64,000 nt of DNA from Massilia polaris. Its GTDB lineage: Bacteria > Pseudomonadota > Gammaproteobacteria > Burkholderiales > Burkholderiaceae_D. The notes under the pieces are model-generated. The model saw only the letters and a list, made by a program, of their open reading frames with translations. It had not been told where the DNA came from and did no database searches. The stretch spans positions 104,157 to 168,156 of the forward strand of contig NZ_JABBGG010000010.1 in assembly GCF_012927275.1 (NCBI RefSeq), given 5' to 3'. Below are positions 10,139 through 19,172 of the stretch, piece after piece; position 1 is the stretch's first letter, and every line of letters begins with the position of its first letter. The position numbers and the translations under genes were made by a program.

Positions 10139-11008
10139 TTGAACATCACTGGTCCCGTCATCAGCTGCGTTTTCGCCAGCCTCAGCCTCCTCGGTGCACA
10201 CCCGGCGCACGCAGAAGGCAACGCGCCGCTTGTGGAGCTGATCAACGCTTACCGTGCTGCACCGCGCGTTTGCGATGGCAGGCAAGCCATGCCGATGACC
10301 CCGCTGGCCGCTCATCCGGCACTGGCCCGCGTGCAGGTCACAACCGGCACGTTCCTGGAACAGGCAATCGAGCGCGCCGGATATCCGGTCGCGAAGGCCG
10401 CGGCGATCTTCATCTCGGGGCCAGGCGACGCGAGCGCGGTCATGGCATCGATCGAACGTAAATATTGCAAGACCTTGCTGAACCCTGATTTTTCCGATGT
10501 GGGCGCTGCACGCAACGGCGACAGCTGGCTGATCGTACTCGCCCAGCCCGCGCCGCTGCCATCGATCAATCTTCTTCCGGGCCCGGAGGCTGCCGGCAAA
10601 GCAATCCTCGAGGCTGTCAACCTTGCGCGCGCGGCGGCCCGCAATTGCGGCGACCAGCATTTCCCTGCTGCGCCGCAAGTAGCGTGGAATGGCGCGCTGG
10701 GCGACGCGGCACTGGTGCACAGCCGTGACATGGCGGAGCACAAGTACTTCAGCCACAAGGGAAAGGATGGCCGTGCCGCGGCGGACCGTGCGCTGCAAGC
10801 TGGCTATCGGTGGCGGCGCATCGGCGAGAACATCGCTGCCGGACAGTCGTCGCCCGAGGAAGTGGTGGCCGGCTGGCTGACGAGCCCCGGCCACTGCGCC
10901 AACATCATGAACGGCAGCTTTACCGAAATGGGCGCCGGCTACGCGATCAACAGTGCGCGCGCGACCGGGCGGGTGTACTGGACCCAGGTCTTCGCGGCGC
11001 CGCGTTGA
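10139..11008 (+). CDS. Secreted CAP-domain (SCP/PR1-like) protein
   Basis: About 289 residues with a signal peptide ending AHPAHAEG. The C-terminal 130 residues form a canonical CAP domain: VAWNGALGDAALVHSRDMAE, HKYFSHKGKDGR, GENIAAGQSSPEEVVAGWLT, SPGHCANIMN and EMGAGYAI carry the conserved histidines and glutamate. The N-terminal half (LVELINAYRAAPRVC and following) looks like a second, degenerate CAP-like copy. The start appears to be TTG at 10139, because the nearest upstream ATG frame hits a stop and no in-frame ATG precedes the signal peptide. CAP proteins act outside the cytoplasm; the exact role in bacteria is mostly unknown. Intact within the inverted segment. Confidence 0.82.
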   Translation: MNITGPVISCVFASLSLLGAHPAHAEGNAPLVELINAYRAAPRVCDGRQAMPMTPLAAHPALARVQVTTGTFLEQAIERAGYPVAKAAAIFISGPGDASAVMASIERKYCKTLLNPDFSDVGAARNGDSWLIVLAQPAPLPSINLLPGPEAAGKAILEAVNLARAAARNCGDQHFPAAPQVAWNGALGDAALVHSRDMAEHKYFSHKGKDGRAAADRALQAGYRWRRIGENIAAGQSSPEEVVAGWLTSPGHCANIMNGSFTEMGAGYAINSARATGRVYWTQVFAAPR

Positions 11009-11012
11009 TTTT

Positions 11013-12599
11013 TTAGTCGCGCCCGAGCAGCGCGACTGGCTTGCCGCCACGCGCGCCATCGAGCTTGAACACGCTGACGGATTGCGCCAGCGTGGCCGCC
11101 ATTTCCTGCATCGACTGCGCGGCGGCCGATGCTTCTTCGACCAGCGCGGCATTCTGCTGGGTCACCTTGTCCATCGACACAATCGCCTGGTTCACTTCGT
11201 CGATACCAACGCTCTGTTCCTGGGTGGCGGCCATGATATCGCCCATGATGTCGGTCACTTTCCGGACGCTTGCCACGACATCGTTCATGGTCTGGCCGGC
11301 CATTCCGACCAGCTTGCTGCCCGTCTCCACCTTGTCGACCGAGTCGCCGATCAGCGCCTTGATCTCGCGGGCAGCCTCGGCCGAGCGATGTGCAAGCGAA
11401 CGCACTTCGGACGCAACAACGGCAAAACCACGTCCCTGTTCGCCAGCCCGGGCTGCTTCCACCGCCGCATTCAGGGCCAGGATATTGGTCTGGAAAGCGA
11501 TGCTGTCGATCACGCCAATGATGTCGACGATCTTCTTCGACGATTCGTTAATTTCGCCCATCGTCGAGACCACCTGCGCCACCACATCGCCGCCCTTGAC
11601 CGCGACCGACGATGCCGACGAGGCAAGGTCATTCGCTTCGCGCGCGTTGTCGGCGTTCTGGCGCACCGTTGCGGTCAGCTCTTCCATCGACGAGGCAGTC
11701 TCTTCAAGCGATCCGGCCTGGTGTTCGGTACGGCTTGACAGGTCCTGGTTGCCTGCGGCGATCTGAGCCGACGCGGTGGCAACCTGCTCGGTGCCATCGC
11801 GAATCGTTGCCACCACACCCGCCAGCCCATGGCTGATGCCGTTCATCGCGTTCATCAGCTGGCCGATCTCGTCCTGGCTCGCCGGCGTCAGTTTTACGGT
11901 GAGGTCGCCGTGTGCGAGGCGCTGCGCCGCATCGGTAGCGAGGCGCAATGGTTTGGTCACGACATGTCGGACGATAAAGACCAGTGCAGCGGCGAAACCC
12001 AGCAGTGCGAGTACACCAATCGCCAGCAGCTTGTTGCGCATGCTGGTGACTTCCTGCGTGACCTCGTCGACGAAGGCGACGCCGGAAATGGTCCAGTTCC
12101 AGTCCTTGTTGGTCTGGTAGACAAAGATACGTTCGCGTTCGGGAACGCCCTGCGCGTCCTGCGGCGTCACGTGCAACGTGCCGGCGCCAGTCTTCAGGAT
12201 TTCATTGATGTATTCACGGCCTTCGACGTCGCGGCGCTCCAGCCCCTTCTGCCCTTCCGTTTCAGGATGCACGAGGAAGGTGCCGAACGTATCGCCCGGC
12301 TTCGAGTCCATCACAAAGAAATAACCGGTTTCGCCGACCTTGAGCGACTTGATCCGCGCTTTCAGCGCCGCCACCTCGGACGAAATGTCGATGCCGACAT
12401 ACAGGATGCCCAGCACCTGGCCGCTCGCGTCCTTGATCGGCACATATTCGGTCACGTGCGGCTTGCCGAACAGGACAGCCATGCCGCGGAAGGTTTCGCC
12501 CTGCATCAGTTTGGCGTAGGCCGGATGCTTGTTGCCCAGGTTGGTACCGACCGCGCGCTTGCCGTCGGCCTTCTTTACCGAAGTCGCAACGCGGATGAA
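11013..12599 (-). pseudogene. Chemoreceptor body: rest of the Cache sensor, HAMP and signalling domain
   Basis: The remaining 528 residues of the receptor whose N-terminus is at 8326-8750. In order: the second half of the Cache sensor ([20 protein letters not shown]), a transmembrane helix ([20 protein letters not shown]), HAMP (residues after [20 protein letters not shown]), and the methyl-accepting signalling hairpin with the hallmark tip [20 protein letters not shown] followed by [17 protein letters not shown]. The frame begins at the junction FIRVATSV without a natural start. An internal ATG at 12506 could in principle start a truncated protein lacking the first membrane helix. No CheR/CheB-tethering pentapeptide is seen at the C-terminus. 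Confidence 0.88.
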
Positions 12600-12970
12600 A
12601 CTACATCGGCGACTACCGCTGGTACCTGGCGGCCTGCGCGCTTGCGCTGTACTTCCGCACGTCGGTGGTCTACCGGCCGCTCGACCGCGACCGCCAGATG
12701 CCGCTAATGCTGGGTTTCGTGCTGATCGGATTCTTCGTCTGGCTTGCCGAGAATATTGCTACCTTTTGGGGCGTCTGGCGCTACCCGAACCAGCTTGGCG
12801 CGTGGTCGCTTGTCCACGTCAGCAAGTGGAGCTCGTGGTCGCTGATGGTCATCATGACGTTCACGATCGTCGCCAACCTCAAGCACGTCAAATCGAAAAT
12901 CCACCTGGCCGAGCGGGGCTGGCAAAATGGCCGATGGAGCCGCGGCTCGCCGGGTGGTAGCGCCGACTAG
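12600..12970 (+). pseudogene. DUF817 membrane protein, C-terminal fragment
   Basis: Continues the DUF817 protein begun at 9282: [20 protein letters not shown], then [20 protein letters not shown], the aromatic-rich [20 protein letters not shown] and a final helix WSLMVIMTFTIVANLKHVKS. It has no start codon of its own at the junction; the nearest in-frame ATG is inside the fragment (12665 onward). The natural stop is TAG at 12968-12970. Together with 8751-9282 it reconstitutes a protein of about 300 residues. Confidence 0.85.
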
Positions 12971-13135
12971 ACGCGCAAATTGCGTGATGATGGGCGGGAA
13001 CGCCGTGCCACTTGTGTCATCCGGTCGCGCTGCCCGGACGTTTGACCAAGCCAAACTCCCCTGTGTTACCGTGCCGATAGTTTAGGATTCAACCTTTTGC
13101 CCTGTTAGTCATTTTTTACGCAACGGAGAAACGCA

Positions 13136-14785
13136 TTGAAAAACGCTACCCTTGTACTGTTGGGCCTGGCCGCGGCCACCGCCCAGGCTGCCGATAGCCC
13201 CAAGTTCGACCCGCAGCGCCTGTCGCACGATGTAAAGGTATTGTCCTCGGATGAATTCGAAGGACGCGGCCCGAATACCGCCGGCGAGACCAAGACCGTC
13301 AACTACCTGATCGAACAGTTCAAGGCCGCGGGCCTGAAGCCGGGCGGCGACCTGGCCAACGGCAAGCGCAGCTGGACGCAGGACGTGCCGCTGGGCCGTT
13401 TCGAGATCAAGGGATCGGTGACGTTGACCCTGAACGACGGCAAGAAAGCGCAGACGCTCAAGCAGGGCGACGACATGGCGGTGCGCGCGGCGATGAACGG
13501 CGAGAAGAAGGTCAGTTTCAAGCATGCGCCGATGGTATTCGTCGGCTACGGCGTGACCGCGCCGGAACGCAAGTGGGACGACTTCAAGGGCCAGGACTTG
13601 AAGGGCAAGCTGGCGATCGTGCTGATCAATGATCCCGACTTCGAAACCGGCAACGGCGATTTCGGCGGCAAGGCGATGACCTACTACGGCCGCTGGACCT
13701 ACAAATACGAGGAAATGGCGCGCCGTGGCGCACTCGGCACAATCATCGTGCACGAAACCGCGCCGGCATCGTATGGCTGGCCAACGGTGAAGAACTCGAA
13801 CACCAATGTCATGTACGACATCGTCCGCAAGGAACCACGCAAGGCGCACGCGCCGATGGAAGCCTGGATCCAGCGCGACCTGGTGGCGGATATGTTCAAG
13901 CGCTCCGGCCTCGACTTCGAAGCGGCGAAGAAGCAGGCGCAATCGCGCGACTTCAAGCCGGTCGAGCTGAAGGGCTTGACGCTGTCGGCCAACTACGCGG
14001 TCGCTGCGCAGGTCATCAAGTCGAAGAACGTTGCCGCCGTGCGCGAAGGCAGCAAGTATCCGAAGCAGTACGTGATGTACAGCGGCCACTGGGACCACCT
14101 CGGCATCGGCCTGCCGGATGCCAAGGGCGACAAGATCTATAACGGCGCCGTCGACAACGCGACAGGCATTGCCGCCATGCTGGAACTGGCGCGCGTGTAT
14201 GCAAAGCAGCCGGCGCCCCAGCGCAGCATTGTCTTCCTGGCAGTGACGGCTGAAGAAAAGGGCCTGCTCGGTTCGGAATACTATGCGTCCAACCCGCTGT
14301 ATCCGCTGGCGAATACGGTTGGCGTGATCAACATGGACGCGCTCAGCCCTTACGGCCCGGCCCGCAACTTCAACATTTCGGGCAGCGCCAAGCTCGACCT
14401 GATCGACCAGCTGGTCGCCAAGGCGAAGCAGTGGGACATCGCCTACTCGCCTGATCCGAAGCCGGAAGCGGGCCACTTCTTCCGTTCCGACCACTTCCCG
14501 TTCGCCAAGCGCGGCGTACCGGCCATCTCCTTTGGTTCGGGACATGACTGGATCGACGGTGGTGTGAAGGCGGGCGAAGCGGCGGAAGAAGCCTACGTCA
14601 AGGACGCTTACCACCAGCCTGCGGACGAATTCAATCCGAAGTGGACCTTTACCGGCATGGCGCGCGATCTGGAAGTGCTGTACGCGGTGGGCGCGGATCT
14701 CGCCAATTCGACCGCCTGGCCGAACTGGTCGGCGGACTCCGAGTTCCGCGCGGCGCGCGATAAAACGGCGGCGCAGCGTAAATAA
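13136..14785 (+). CDS. Exported M28-family zinc aminopeptidase with PA domain
   Basis: A 549-residue exported metallopeptidase. TTG at 13136 starts the frame (GGAG site a few bases upstream), giving a signal peptide MKNATLVLLGLAAATAQAAD. A PA (protease-associated) insert lies around residues 120-230. The M28 catalytic core follows: YSGHWDHLGIG (first metal His/Asp), GAVDNATGIAAMLELAR (bridging Asp), VTAEEKGLLGSEYY (catalytic Glu-Glu), NMDALSPYG and a late His in AGHFFRSDHFPFAK. Such enzymes remove N-terminal residues from peptides in the periplasm or outside the cell. It is monocistronic, followed by a terminator shared with the convergent CAT-family gene. Confidence 0.92.
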   Translation: MKNATLVLLGLAAATAQAADSPKFDPQRLSHDVKVLSSDEFEGRGPNTAGETKTVNYLIEQFKAAGLKPGGDLANGKRSWTQDVPLGRFEIKGSVTLTLNDGKKAQTLKQGDDMAVRAAMNGEKKVSFKHAPMVFVGYGVTAPERKWDDFKGQDLKGKLAIVLINDPDFETGNGDFGGKAMTYYGRWTYKYEEMARRGALGTIIVHETAPASYGWPTVKNSNTNVMYDIVRKEPRKAHAPMEAWIQRDLVADMFKRSGLDFEAAKKQAQSRDFKPVELKGLTLSANYAVAAQVIKSKNVAAVREGSKYPKQYVMYSGHWDHLGIGLPDAKGDKIYNGAVDNATGIAAMLELARVYAKQPAPQRSIVFLAVTAEEKGLLGSEYYASNPLYPLANTVGVINMDALSPYGPARNFNISGSAKLDLIDQLVAKAKQWDIAYSPDPKPEAGHFFRSDHFPFAKRGVPAISFGSGHDWIDGGVKAGEAAEEAYVKDAYHQPADEFNPKWTFTGMARDLEVLYAVGADLANSTAWPNWSADSEFRAARDKTAAQRK

Positions 14786-14803
14786 TCGCGGCACCAACAG
14801 AAG

Positions 14804-14831
14804 CGCCACCGATCAGGTGGCGTTTCTTTTT
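14804..14831 (+). terminator. Rho-independent terminator after the M28 peptidase
   Basis: CGCCACC (14804-14810), loop GATCA, GGTGGCG (14816-14822), then TTTCTTTTT. An A-rich stretch before the stem makes weak bidirectional function possible for the convergent acetyltransferase gene, whose stop overlaps the T-run. Confidence 0.8.
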
Positions 14832-15471
14832 AACTCATCAGTTCCGACAATTCGGCGGCGATCGTCTGCGCCAGGTGATGGATGTGGTAACCGTCGACGA
14901 AACCGTGATGCGCCTGAACCGAGAAGGGCAACTGCAGGCGGCCGTTGGCGCCATTCCTGAACTTCCCCCAGGCCAGCGAAGGAATATCCGGCGAGCCCAC
15001 TGACGCCATCGGGTGCTGGATCGAGGTGAAGTCCAGCCACGGGATGCAGGTGACGAAGACCTGGTTCTTGCACTCGCGCGGCGACATCCCCTGGTAGGTA
15101 TCGTTCAGCCCGGCCATGCTGCTCGCTTCCTCGCGCGCCACCAGGCTGCGGGCGACGAATTCACGCAGCTCGTCCGACCAGGCGAACTGGGCGAAGTTCA
15201 AGTCGTGGTGCTGGTTGACCACGGTGTAGGACGGCGTAAGGCGGTCGATGCAGATCACCTCGCCCTCGAAAATGCGGTAGCGGAAGTTCTCCACTTTCAA
15301 GATGCTCCGCAGCACAGCGCACAGCAGCACGTGAAATGGCGGCAAGCCCTGCGCCTTGCACCAGGGCCGGAAATCCGGCAAGTCCATCGTGAAACTCAGG
15401 TTCACGGCCGGGCTGTCCATCCGGTTGAAAAGCTCAAAGCGATCGCGCCGGCGTTCGAAGTTCTGCATCAT
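14830..15471 (-). CDS. Chloramphenicol acetyltransferase-family (CatA-like) acyltransferase
   Basis: A 213-residue member of the trimeric CAT family, close to the usual 210-220 length. The catalytic histidine motif reads HHGFVDGYHIHHLAQ near the C-terminus (family consensus HHxxxDG), and the N-terminal FERRRDRFELFNRMDSPAVN resembles CAT openings. The ATG at 15471 overlaps the stop of the upstream DUF4268 gene (ATGA), so the two genes are probably translated as a pair. Many chromosomal CAT-like genes acetylate other small molecules, so resistance cannot be claimed. No distinct ribosome site is visible, which again suggests coupling. Confidence 0.82.
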   Translation of the reverse strand: MMQNFERRRDRFELFNRMDSPAVNLSFTMDLPDFRPWCKAQGLPPFHVLLCAVLRSILKVENFRYRIFEGEVICIDRLTPSYTVVNQHHDLNFAQFAWSDELREFVARSLVAREEASSMAGLNDTYQGMSPRECKNQVFVTCIPWLDFTSIQHPMASVGSPDIPSLAWGKFRNGANGRLQLPFSVQAHHGFVDGYHIHHLAQTIAAELSELMS

Positions 15472-16475
15472 TGGACTAGAAGAGGCGGCGAAGTATCTTC
15501 GTTGAAGTTGGTCTGCGCTTGAACGTTAACCGTGGCAAGTGCTGCGGTGAACCTTTTCGGGAAAGTCGCCTTTAAGCGCAAGAGATTTTCGATTGCCCAT
15601 TTTCTTATCTCCGCAAGTACCCCAGTATCGACATCGATATCGCCGTCACGGTAGACTGCAATGCGACACGAACGTTTTGCATCTAGTCGCTCCCATTTTA
15701 GTTCGCCAATTCCAAATTCGGCTTGGATGCCATCCCTCTGACTATATAGCAGGTCGAATAAGGCTTCATTCTTAATCTTATCACCGCAGTCGATGTAGAC
15801 TTCCGCTCGCACGCGGCCGCCTTGCGCGAAGCTGGTTGAATACCTGTAGATTTTTGAGTTTTCCGATGAAAAATCGTACCAGTTCTGCGGCTGTCCCGCC
15901 TTAGCATTTGTAAACTTGTGGACTGTGCGAAGTTCGTCGATCAGTCCTTGAAAGTAGGTTCGGTATTTCTGGCCCGTGTCACTGTCACCCTTGACGCCAT
16001 CGGTGACGCTGACTTGTGCTTCGGATGGAGCACATATGGTATTAAACACATACGCTGGCTTGGAGTCATCGATGCGGATGACGGAGACCTCAATGGCGAA
16101 CAGTTGTAAGCCCGCTTTGAGGTTTTGATTTAGGAAGTCGATCGCAGATTTGTGCTCCGCTCGAATCGCTTCTGCGATCCATACCACTACACCCGCGCCT
16201 AACACGGATGAATAAGTGATGATCTGGCCTAAGTGCTTATGGTCGGTTTTTCCAAACTGATTTTCTATGACGACGAGCCTGCCGGTAGAAAGGTCCCGTG
16301 CAACGATGTCGGCCGAAAAATCGCCAGCATTTCCCTCCACCGTTTCCAGATCGAGGTCCATTCCAAGCTTTTCCGAAATGACGCTCAAATTCTGTGCTAA
16401 CCAAGGCGTGAAATGCGTGGCTTCCCCGGTCCAAATCTCGCGAAGCGCAACAAGTTGTATCTTTCCAAACTCCAT
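15468..16475 (-). CDS. DUF4268 protein with nuclease-like (PD-D/ExK) N-terminal region
   Basis: A 335-residue protein of visibly lower GC than its neighbours. Residues 50-75 read DFSADIVARDLSTGRLVVIE followed by NQFGKTDHKHLGQIITY, which matches the D...(E/Q)xQ arrangement of PD-(D/E)XK nuclease-like folds in this family. The C-terminal 160 residues (RTYFQGLIDELRTVHKF, YDFSSENSKIYRYSTSFAQG, GIGELKWERLDAKRSCRIAV) form the DUF4268 domain, which is often found beside restriction or other defence genes. The stop overlaps the CAT-like gene start. It is divergent from the NYN gene with about 180 bases between them. Its activity is unproven; the composition suggests recent acquisition. Confidence 0.8.
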   Translation of the reverse strand: MEFGKIQLVALREIWTGEATHFTPWLAQNLSVISEKLGMDLDLETVEGNAGDFSADIVARDLSTGRLVVIENQFGKTDHKHLGQIITYSSVLGAGVVVWIAEAIRAEHKSAIDFLNQNLKAGLQLFAIEVSVIRIDDSKPAYVFNTICAPSEAQVSVTDGVKGDSDTGQKYRTYFQGLIDELRTVHKFTNAKAGQPQNWYDFSSENSKIYRYSTSFAQGGRVRAEVYIDCGDKIKNEALFDLLYSQRDGIQAEFGIGELKWERLDAKRSCRIAVYRDGDIDVDTGVLAEIRKWAIENLLRLKATFPKRFTAALATVNVQAQTNFNEDTSPPLLVQ

Positions 16476-16656
16476 TGTATTTCTCCGTTATCGTATTTGC
16501 GACGGGTACCTTCGCGGGCCTGTAGTATATGCGTGGCGCCACCACTCAACGAAGAATAAGTTGCATAGGGACTTTCCGAACCAGGGAGTGAAGAACGTTG
16601 GCGATGGGTACCCTCAACCGCTAGCACCACAGATTCGCACAATAGTAGAGACTAGG

Positions 16657-17400
16657 ATGAAACCAAACGACATGCGCATTGCCCTCCTTATCGATTGCGA
16701 TAATGTGAGCCACATTGCGATTGAAGGAGTGCTATCTGAACTTGCTAAACATGGTACGGTCAACGTACGGCACGCGCATGGCGACTGGAAAAGCAGTCAC
16801 CTAAGCGGTTGGATCGAGAAACTGCACCCCAATGCAGTCCGACCGATCCAGCAGTTTGCCTACACGACCGGAAAGAACGCAACCGACTCAGCGATGATCA
16901 TTGATGCAATGGATCTGCTCTACAGCCAAAACATCGATGCATTTGCTCTGATGACGAGTGACAGCGACTTTACCCCCCTCGTTATGCGCATTCTCGAAAG
17001 CGGTATGCCCGTCTATGGTTTCGGAGAAAAAAAGACGCCGTCACCCTTCGTGCACGCGTGCTCCCAGTTTATTTTTATCGAAAACTTGATCACCAAACCT
17101 GAGGCATTACCGGAAAAGTCGGGTGGGTTATCCAAGTTGGATCTCACGCAAGACGCCGATCTTATCCAACTCCTGCGAAACGCTGCCGACCAGACGTCCG
17201 ATATTGACGGTTGGTCGCACCTCAGTAAGGTCGGTCATTACATCTCAAACACAAGTTCGTTTTCTCCAATAAACTACGGATATCGAAAAATAAGCGAAGT
17301 TCTACGCGCAAGTAAGCTATTCGATATTGAGATGCGTCATGACAATACGGCAATGTTCGTCAGACCAAAAGGCAACAGCTGGCCCAACGGTGGCGGGTAA
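16657..17400 (+). CDS. NYN-domain RNase-like protein (LabA/DUF88 family) with C-terminal OST-HTH/LOTUS-like domain
   Basis: About 247 residues. The N-terminal NYN (PIN-like) domain shows the acidic catalytic pattern: ALLIDCDNVS, TDSAMIIDAMDLLYSQN and LMTSDSDFTPLVMRI, placing four aspartates in the metal site expected of an RNase. After a linker, DADLIQLLRNAADQTSDIDG through GYRKISEVLRASKLFDIE matches an OST-HTH/LOTUS RNA-binding module. The start at 16657 is chosen because upstream codons run through the divergent promoter region. GC content is low like that of DUF4268. NYN/LOTUS proteins are predicted RNA-processing or toxin-like nucleases; the partner, if any, is unknown. Confidence 0.85.
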   Translation: MKPNDMRIALLIDCDNVSHIAIEGVLSELAKHGTVNVRHAHGDWKSSHLSGWIEKLHPNAVRPIQQFAYTTGKNATDSAMIIDAMDLLYSQNIDAFALMTSDSDFTPLVMRILESGMPVYGFGEKKTPSPFVHACSQFIFIENLITKPEALPEKSGGLSKLDLTQDADLIQLLRNAADQTSDIDGWSHLSKVGHYISNTSSFSPINYGYRKISEVLRASKLFDIEMRHDNTAMFVRPKGNSWPNGGG

Positions 17401-17447
17401 ATTCAAGTAGCCAAGTGCGGGCCGCGCTGAGCTTGAAGGGGGAAGTC

Positions 17448-17648
17448 GTGCAGCGAATGTTAATCGTTCTGGGAATGGTGATGGTGGCGGCAGGCCTGGC
17501 GTGGCCGTGGCTGCGCAGGTTGCCGCTGGGGCGCTTGCCCGGCGATATACATGTCGTCAGGGAGGGCTTCAGTTTCCACTTCCCGATCGTCACCTGCCTC
17601 ATCATTTCCGTGGTGGTGAGCCTGCTGATTTGGTTCTTCAGGCGTTGA
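17448..17648 (+). CDS. DUF2905 small membrane protein
   Basis: A 66-residue protein with two hydrophobic segments: MLIVLGMVMVAAGLAWPWL and FPIVTCLIISVVVSLLIWFF, separated by the family signature LPLGRLPGDI. GTG at 17448 has a good GGGGGAA site five bases upstream; an ATG three codons later is also possible. DUF2905 proteins are short inner-membrane proteins of unknown role. The stop lies only 15 bases from where homology of the opposite dehydrogenase ends, so a deletion has brought these two genes together. Confidence 0.85.
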   Translation: MQRMLIVLGMVMVAAGLAWPWLRRLPLGRLPGDIHVVREGFSFHFPIVTCLIISVVVSLLIWFFRR

Positions 17649-17663
17649 GCCGGGCAGGCTGGT

Positions 17664-18218
17664 CAGCTTGGCGGGGCTATCGACGCCAGTTACTTCGGCT
17701 CCGTACAGCCTGGCGATCTGGATTGCAAAGGTACCGACGCCGCCCCCGGCGCCATTGATCAGGACTTTGTCGCCCTGGCGGATGCCTCCGGCATCGCGCA
17801 GGCCCTGAATCGCCAGCATTGCCGCCTGGGGTATCGACGCTGCCTGGACGAATGTCATGCCCGGCGGTTTTAACGCCAGTGCCGCCGGACGCGCGCAAAC
17901 ATACTCGGCGAAACCGCCCCATCGCCCGCTCAAATCGCCGAACACCTCATCGCCCGCGCGAAATTGCGTCACGTTCTTGCCGACCGCCTCGATCCGCCCT
18001 GCGACGTCGGAACCCAGTATCGTATTGCGGGGGCGGAAGAAGCCGAACAGGAGGCGGTCGATGAATGCGGAACCCTGGAGCAGGCCCCAATCCCAGTCGT
18101 TGACCGAGACGGCGTGGACGCGGACAAGGACCTCGTCGTCTTTGGGGACGGGCTTTGCCACCTCGCGCAATTCGAGCACATCCGGTGACCCGTACTTCTC
18201 ACTGACGATCGCCTTCAT
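17664..18218 (-). pseudogene. Zinc-independent alcohol dehydrogenase/quinone reductase (MDR family), C-terminally truncated
   Basis: The first 185 residues match MDR quinone oxidoreductases: MKAIVSEKYGSPDVLELREV, ILGSDVAGRIEAVGKNVTQF, GDEVFGDLSGRWGGFAEYV and the nucleotide site INGAGGGVGTFAIQIARLYG. Homology stops at VTGVDSPAKL (17664), about half the normal 330 residues. The open frame then runs antisense through all of DUF2905 to 17460, adding 70 meaningless residues. The start ATG at 18218 has AAAGGA six bases before it; the ATG at 18224 is too close. The catalytic fold is incomplete, so the gene is judged broken by a deletion. Confidence 0.8.
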
Positions 18219-18315
18219 GGGCATTCCTTTATACGTTCTGGAAACTTCAACATCGGAAACGCAACCATGTCTGCCGCGCCGCTTGCGCGGTCGGCAAGCT
18301 CATACGCATATCCAA

Positions 18316-19020
18316 TCAGGGGCGGGCAGGAATGTTCAGGCCGCGCTCGACGGCTGGGCGTGCGACGAACGCGGCCAGCACCCGTTGCACGTTGGGGAAA
18401 TTGTCAATGCCAACCAGGTCGCCCGCGCCATAGAACCCGACCAGGTTGCGAACCCACGGGAATGTGGCGATGTCGGCGATGGTGTACTGGTCTCCCATCA
18501 TCCACTGGCGTCCTTCCAGATGGCGCTCCAGCACGCCCAGCAGCCGCACCGATTCGGCCACGTAGCGGTCGCGCGGGCGCTTGTCCTCGTAGTCCTTGCC
18601 GGCGAATTTGTGGAAGAAGCCCAGCTGGCCGAACATCGGGCCGATGCCGCCCATCTGGAACATCAGCCACTGGATGGCCTGGTAGCGCGCGCTTGCATCT
18701 TGTGGCAGCAGCATGCCGCTCTTGTCGGCGAGATAGATCAGGATGGCGCCGGACTCGAACAATGCCAGCGGTTCGCCGCCGGGACCGTTGGGATCGATGA
18801 TGGCGGGAATCTTGTTGTTCGGGTTTAGCGAAATGAATTCCGGCGACAGCTGGTCATTGCTGTCGAAGTTCACCAGGTGCGGCTCATAGGGGAGGCCGGT
18901 TTCTTCCAGCATGATCGACACCTTGACCCCGTTCGACGTGGGCAGTGAATACAACTGGATGCGGTCCGGGAAACTGGCAGGCCATTTGGCATGGATGGGG
19001 AAATCGGCGATTCCGGTCAT
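18316..19020 (-). CDS. Glutathione S-transferase, Nu-class (YfcG/YghU-like)
   Basis: A 234-residue cytoplasmic enzyme. The thioredoxin-like N-terminal domain contains RIQLYSLPTSNGVKVSIMLE, the cis-proline NPNNKIPAIIDP and the glutathione-binding ALFESGAILIYLAD. The helical C-terminal domain starts around residue 105 and includes WLMFQMGGIGPMFGQLGFFH. The threonine-serine-asparagine triad (PTSNGVK) replaces a catalytic Tyr or Cys, as in disulfide-bond reductases of the YfcG group. The start ATG at 19020 is supported by AGGAGG seven bases upstream, although the frame is open further. It is monocistronic. Confidence 0.9.
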   Translation of the reverse strand: MTGIADFPIHAKWPASFPDRIQLYSLPTSNGVKVSIMLEETGLPYEPHLVNFDSNDQLSPEFISLNPNNKIPAIIDPNGPGGEPLALFESGAILIYLADKSGMLLPQDASARYQAIQWLMFQMGGIGPMFGQLGFFHKFAGKDYEDKRPRDRYVAESVRLLGVLERHLEGRQWMMGDQYTIADIATFPWVRNLVGFYGAGDLVGIDNFPNVQRVLAAFVARPAVERGLNIPARP

Positions 19021-19172
19021 GATCAGTCCTCCTGTGAGCAAATGATCATGATTATCGTTGAATCGCGCATCGAGCGCATTGAATTGCGCCTGACCGCCTG
19101 AGTGTATCCCAGGGCTGGTCCCGTCGAATGCGGGACCAGCCCCCTGCCGCCTGGCCGGCATGGCCGTCACAC

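Larger units (their letters stand above)
8751..12599. other. Inverted chromosomal segment of 3849 bp that splits two genes
   Basis: Both ends are defined to within two or three bases by gene continuity. The left end cuts a chemoreceptor (plus-strand 5' part outside, remainder inside on the minus strand). The right end cuts a DUF817 gene (minus-strand 5' part inside, plus-strand 3' part outside). Flipping the segment restores both reading frames at once. In the restored order the genes are receptor (+), CAP protein (-), DUF2058 (+), DUF817 (+). Each junction seems to carry a duplication of two or three bases (TT at the receptor, ACT at DUF817), which would suit staggered breaks. No long inverted repeats, recombinase or transposase are seen at either end. 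Confidence 0.88.

Noticed and set aside
14830..15471. Acquired chloramphenicol-resistance gene
   Set aside because: The family is clear but there is no sign of a mobile cassette around it, and chromosomal CAT-like enzymes often have other substrates.
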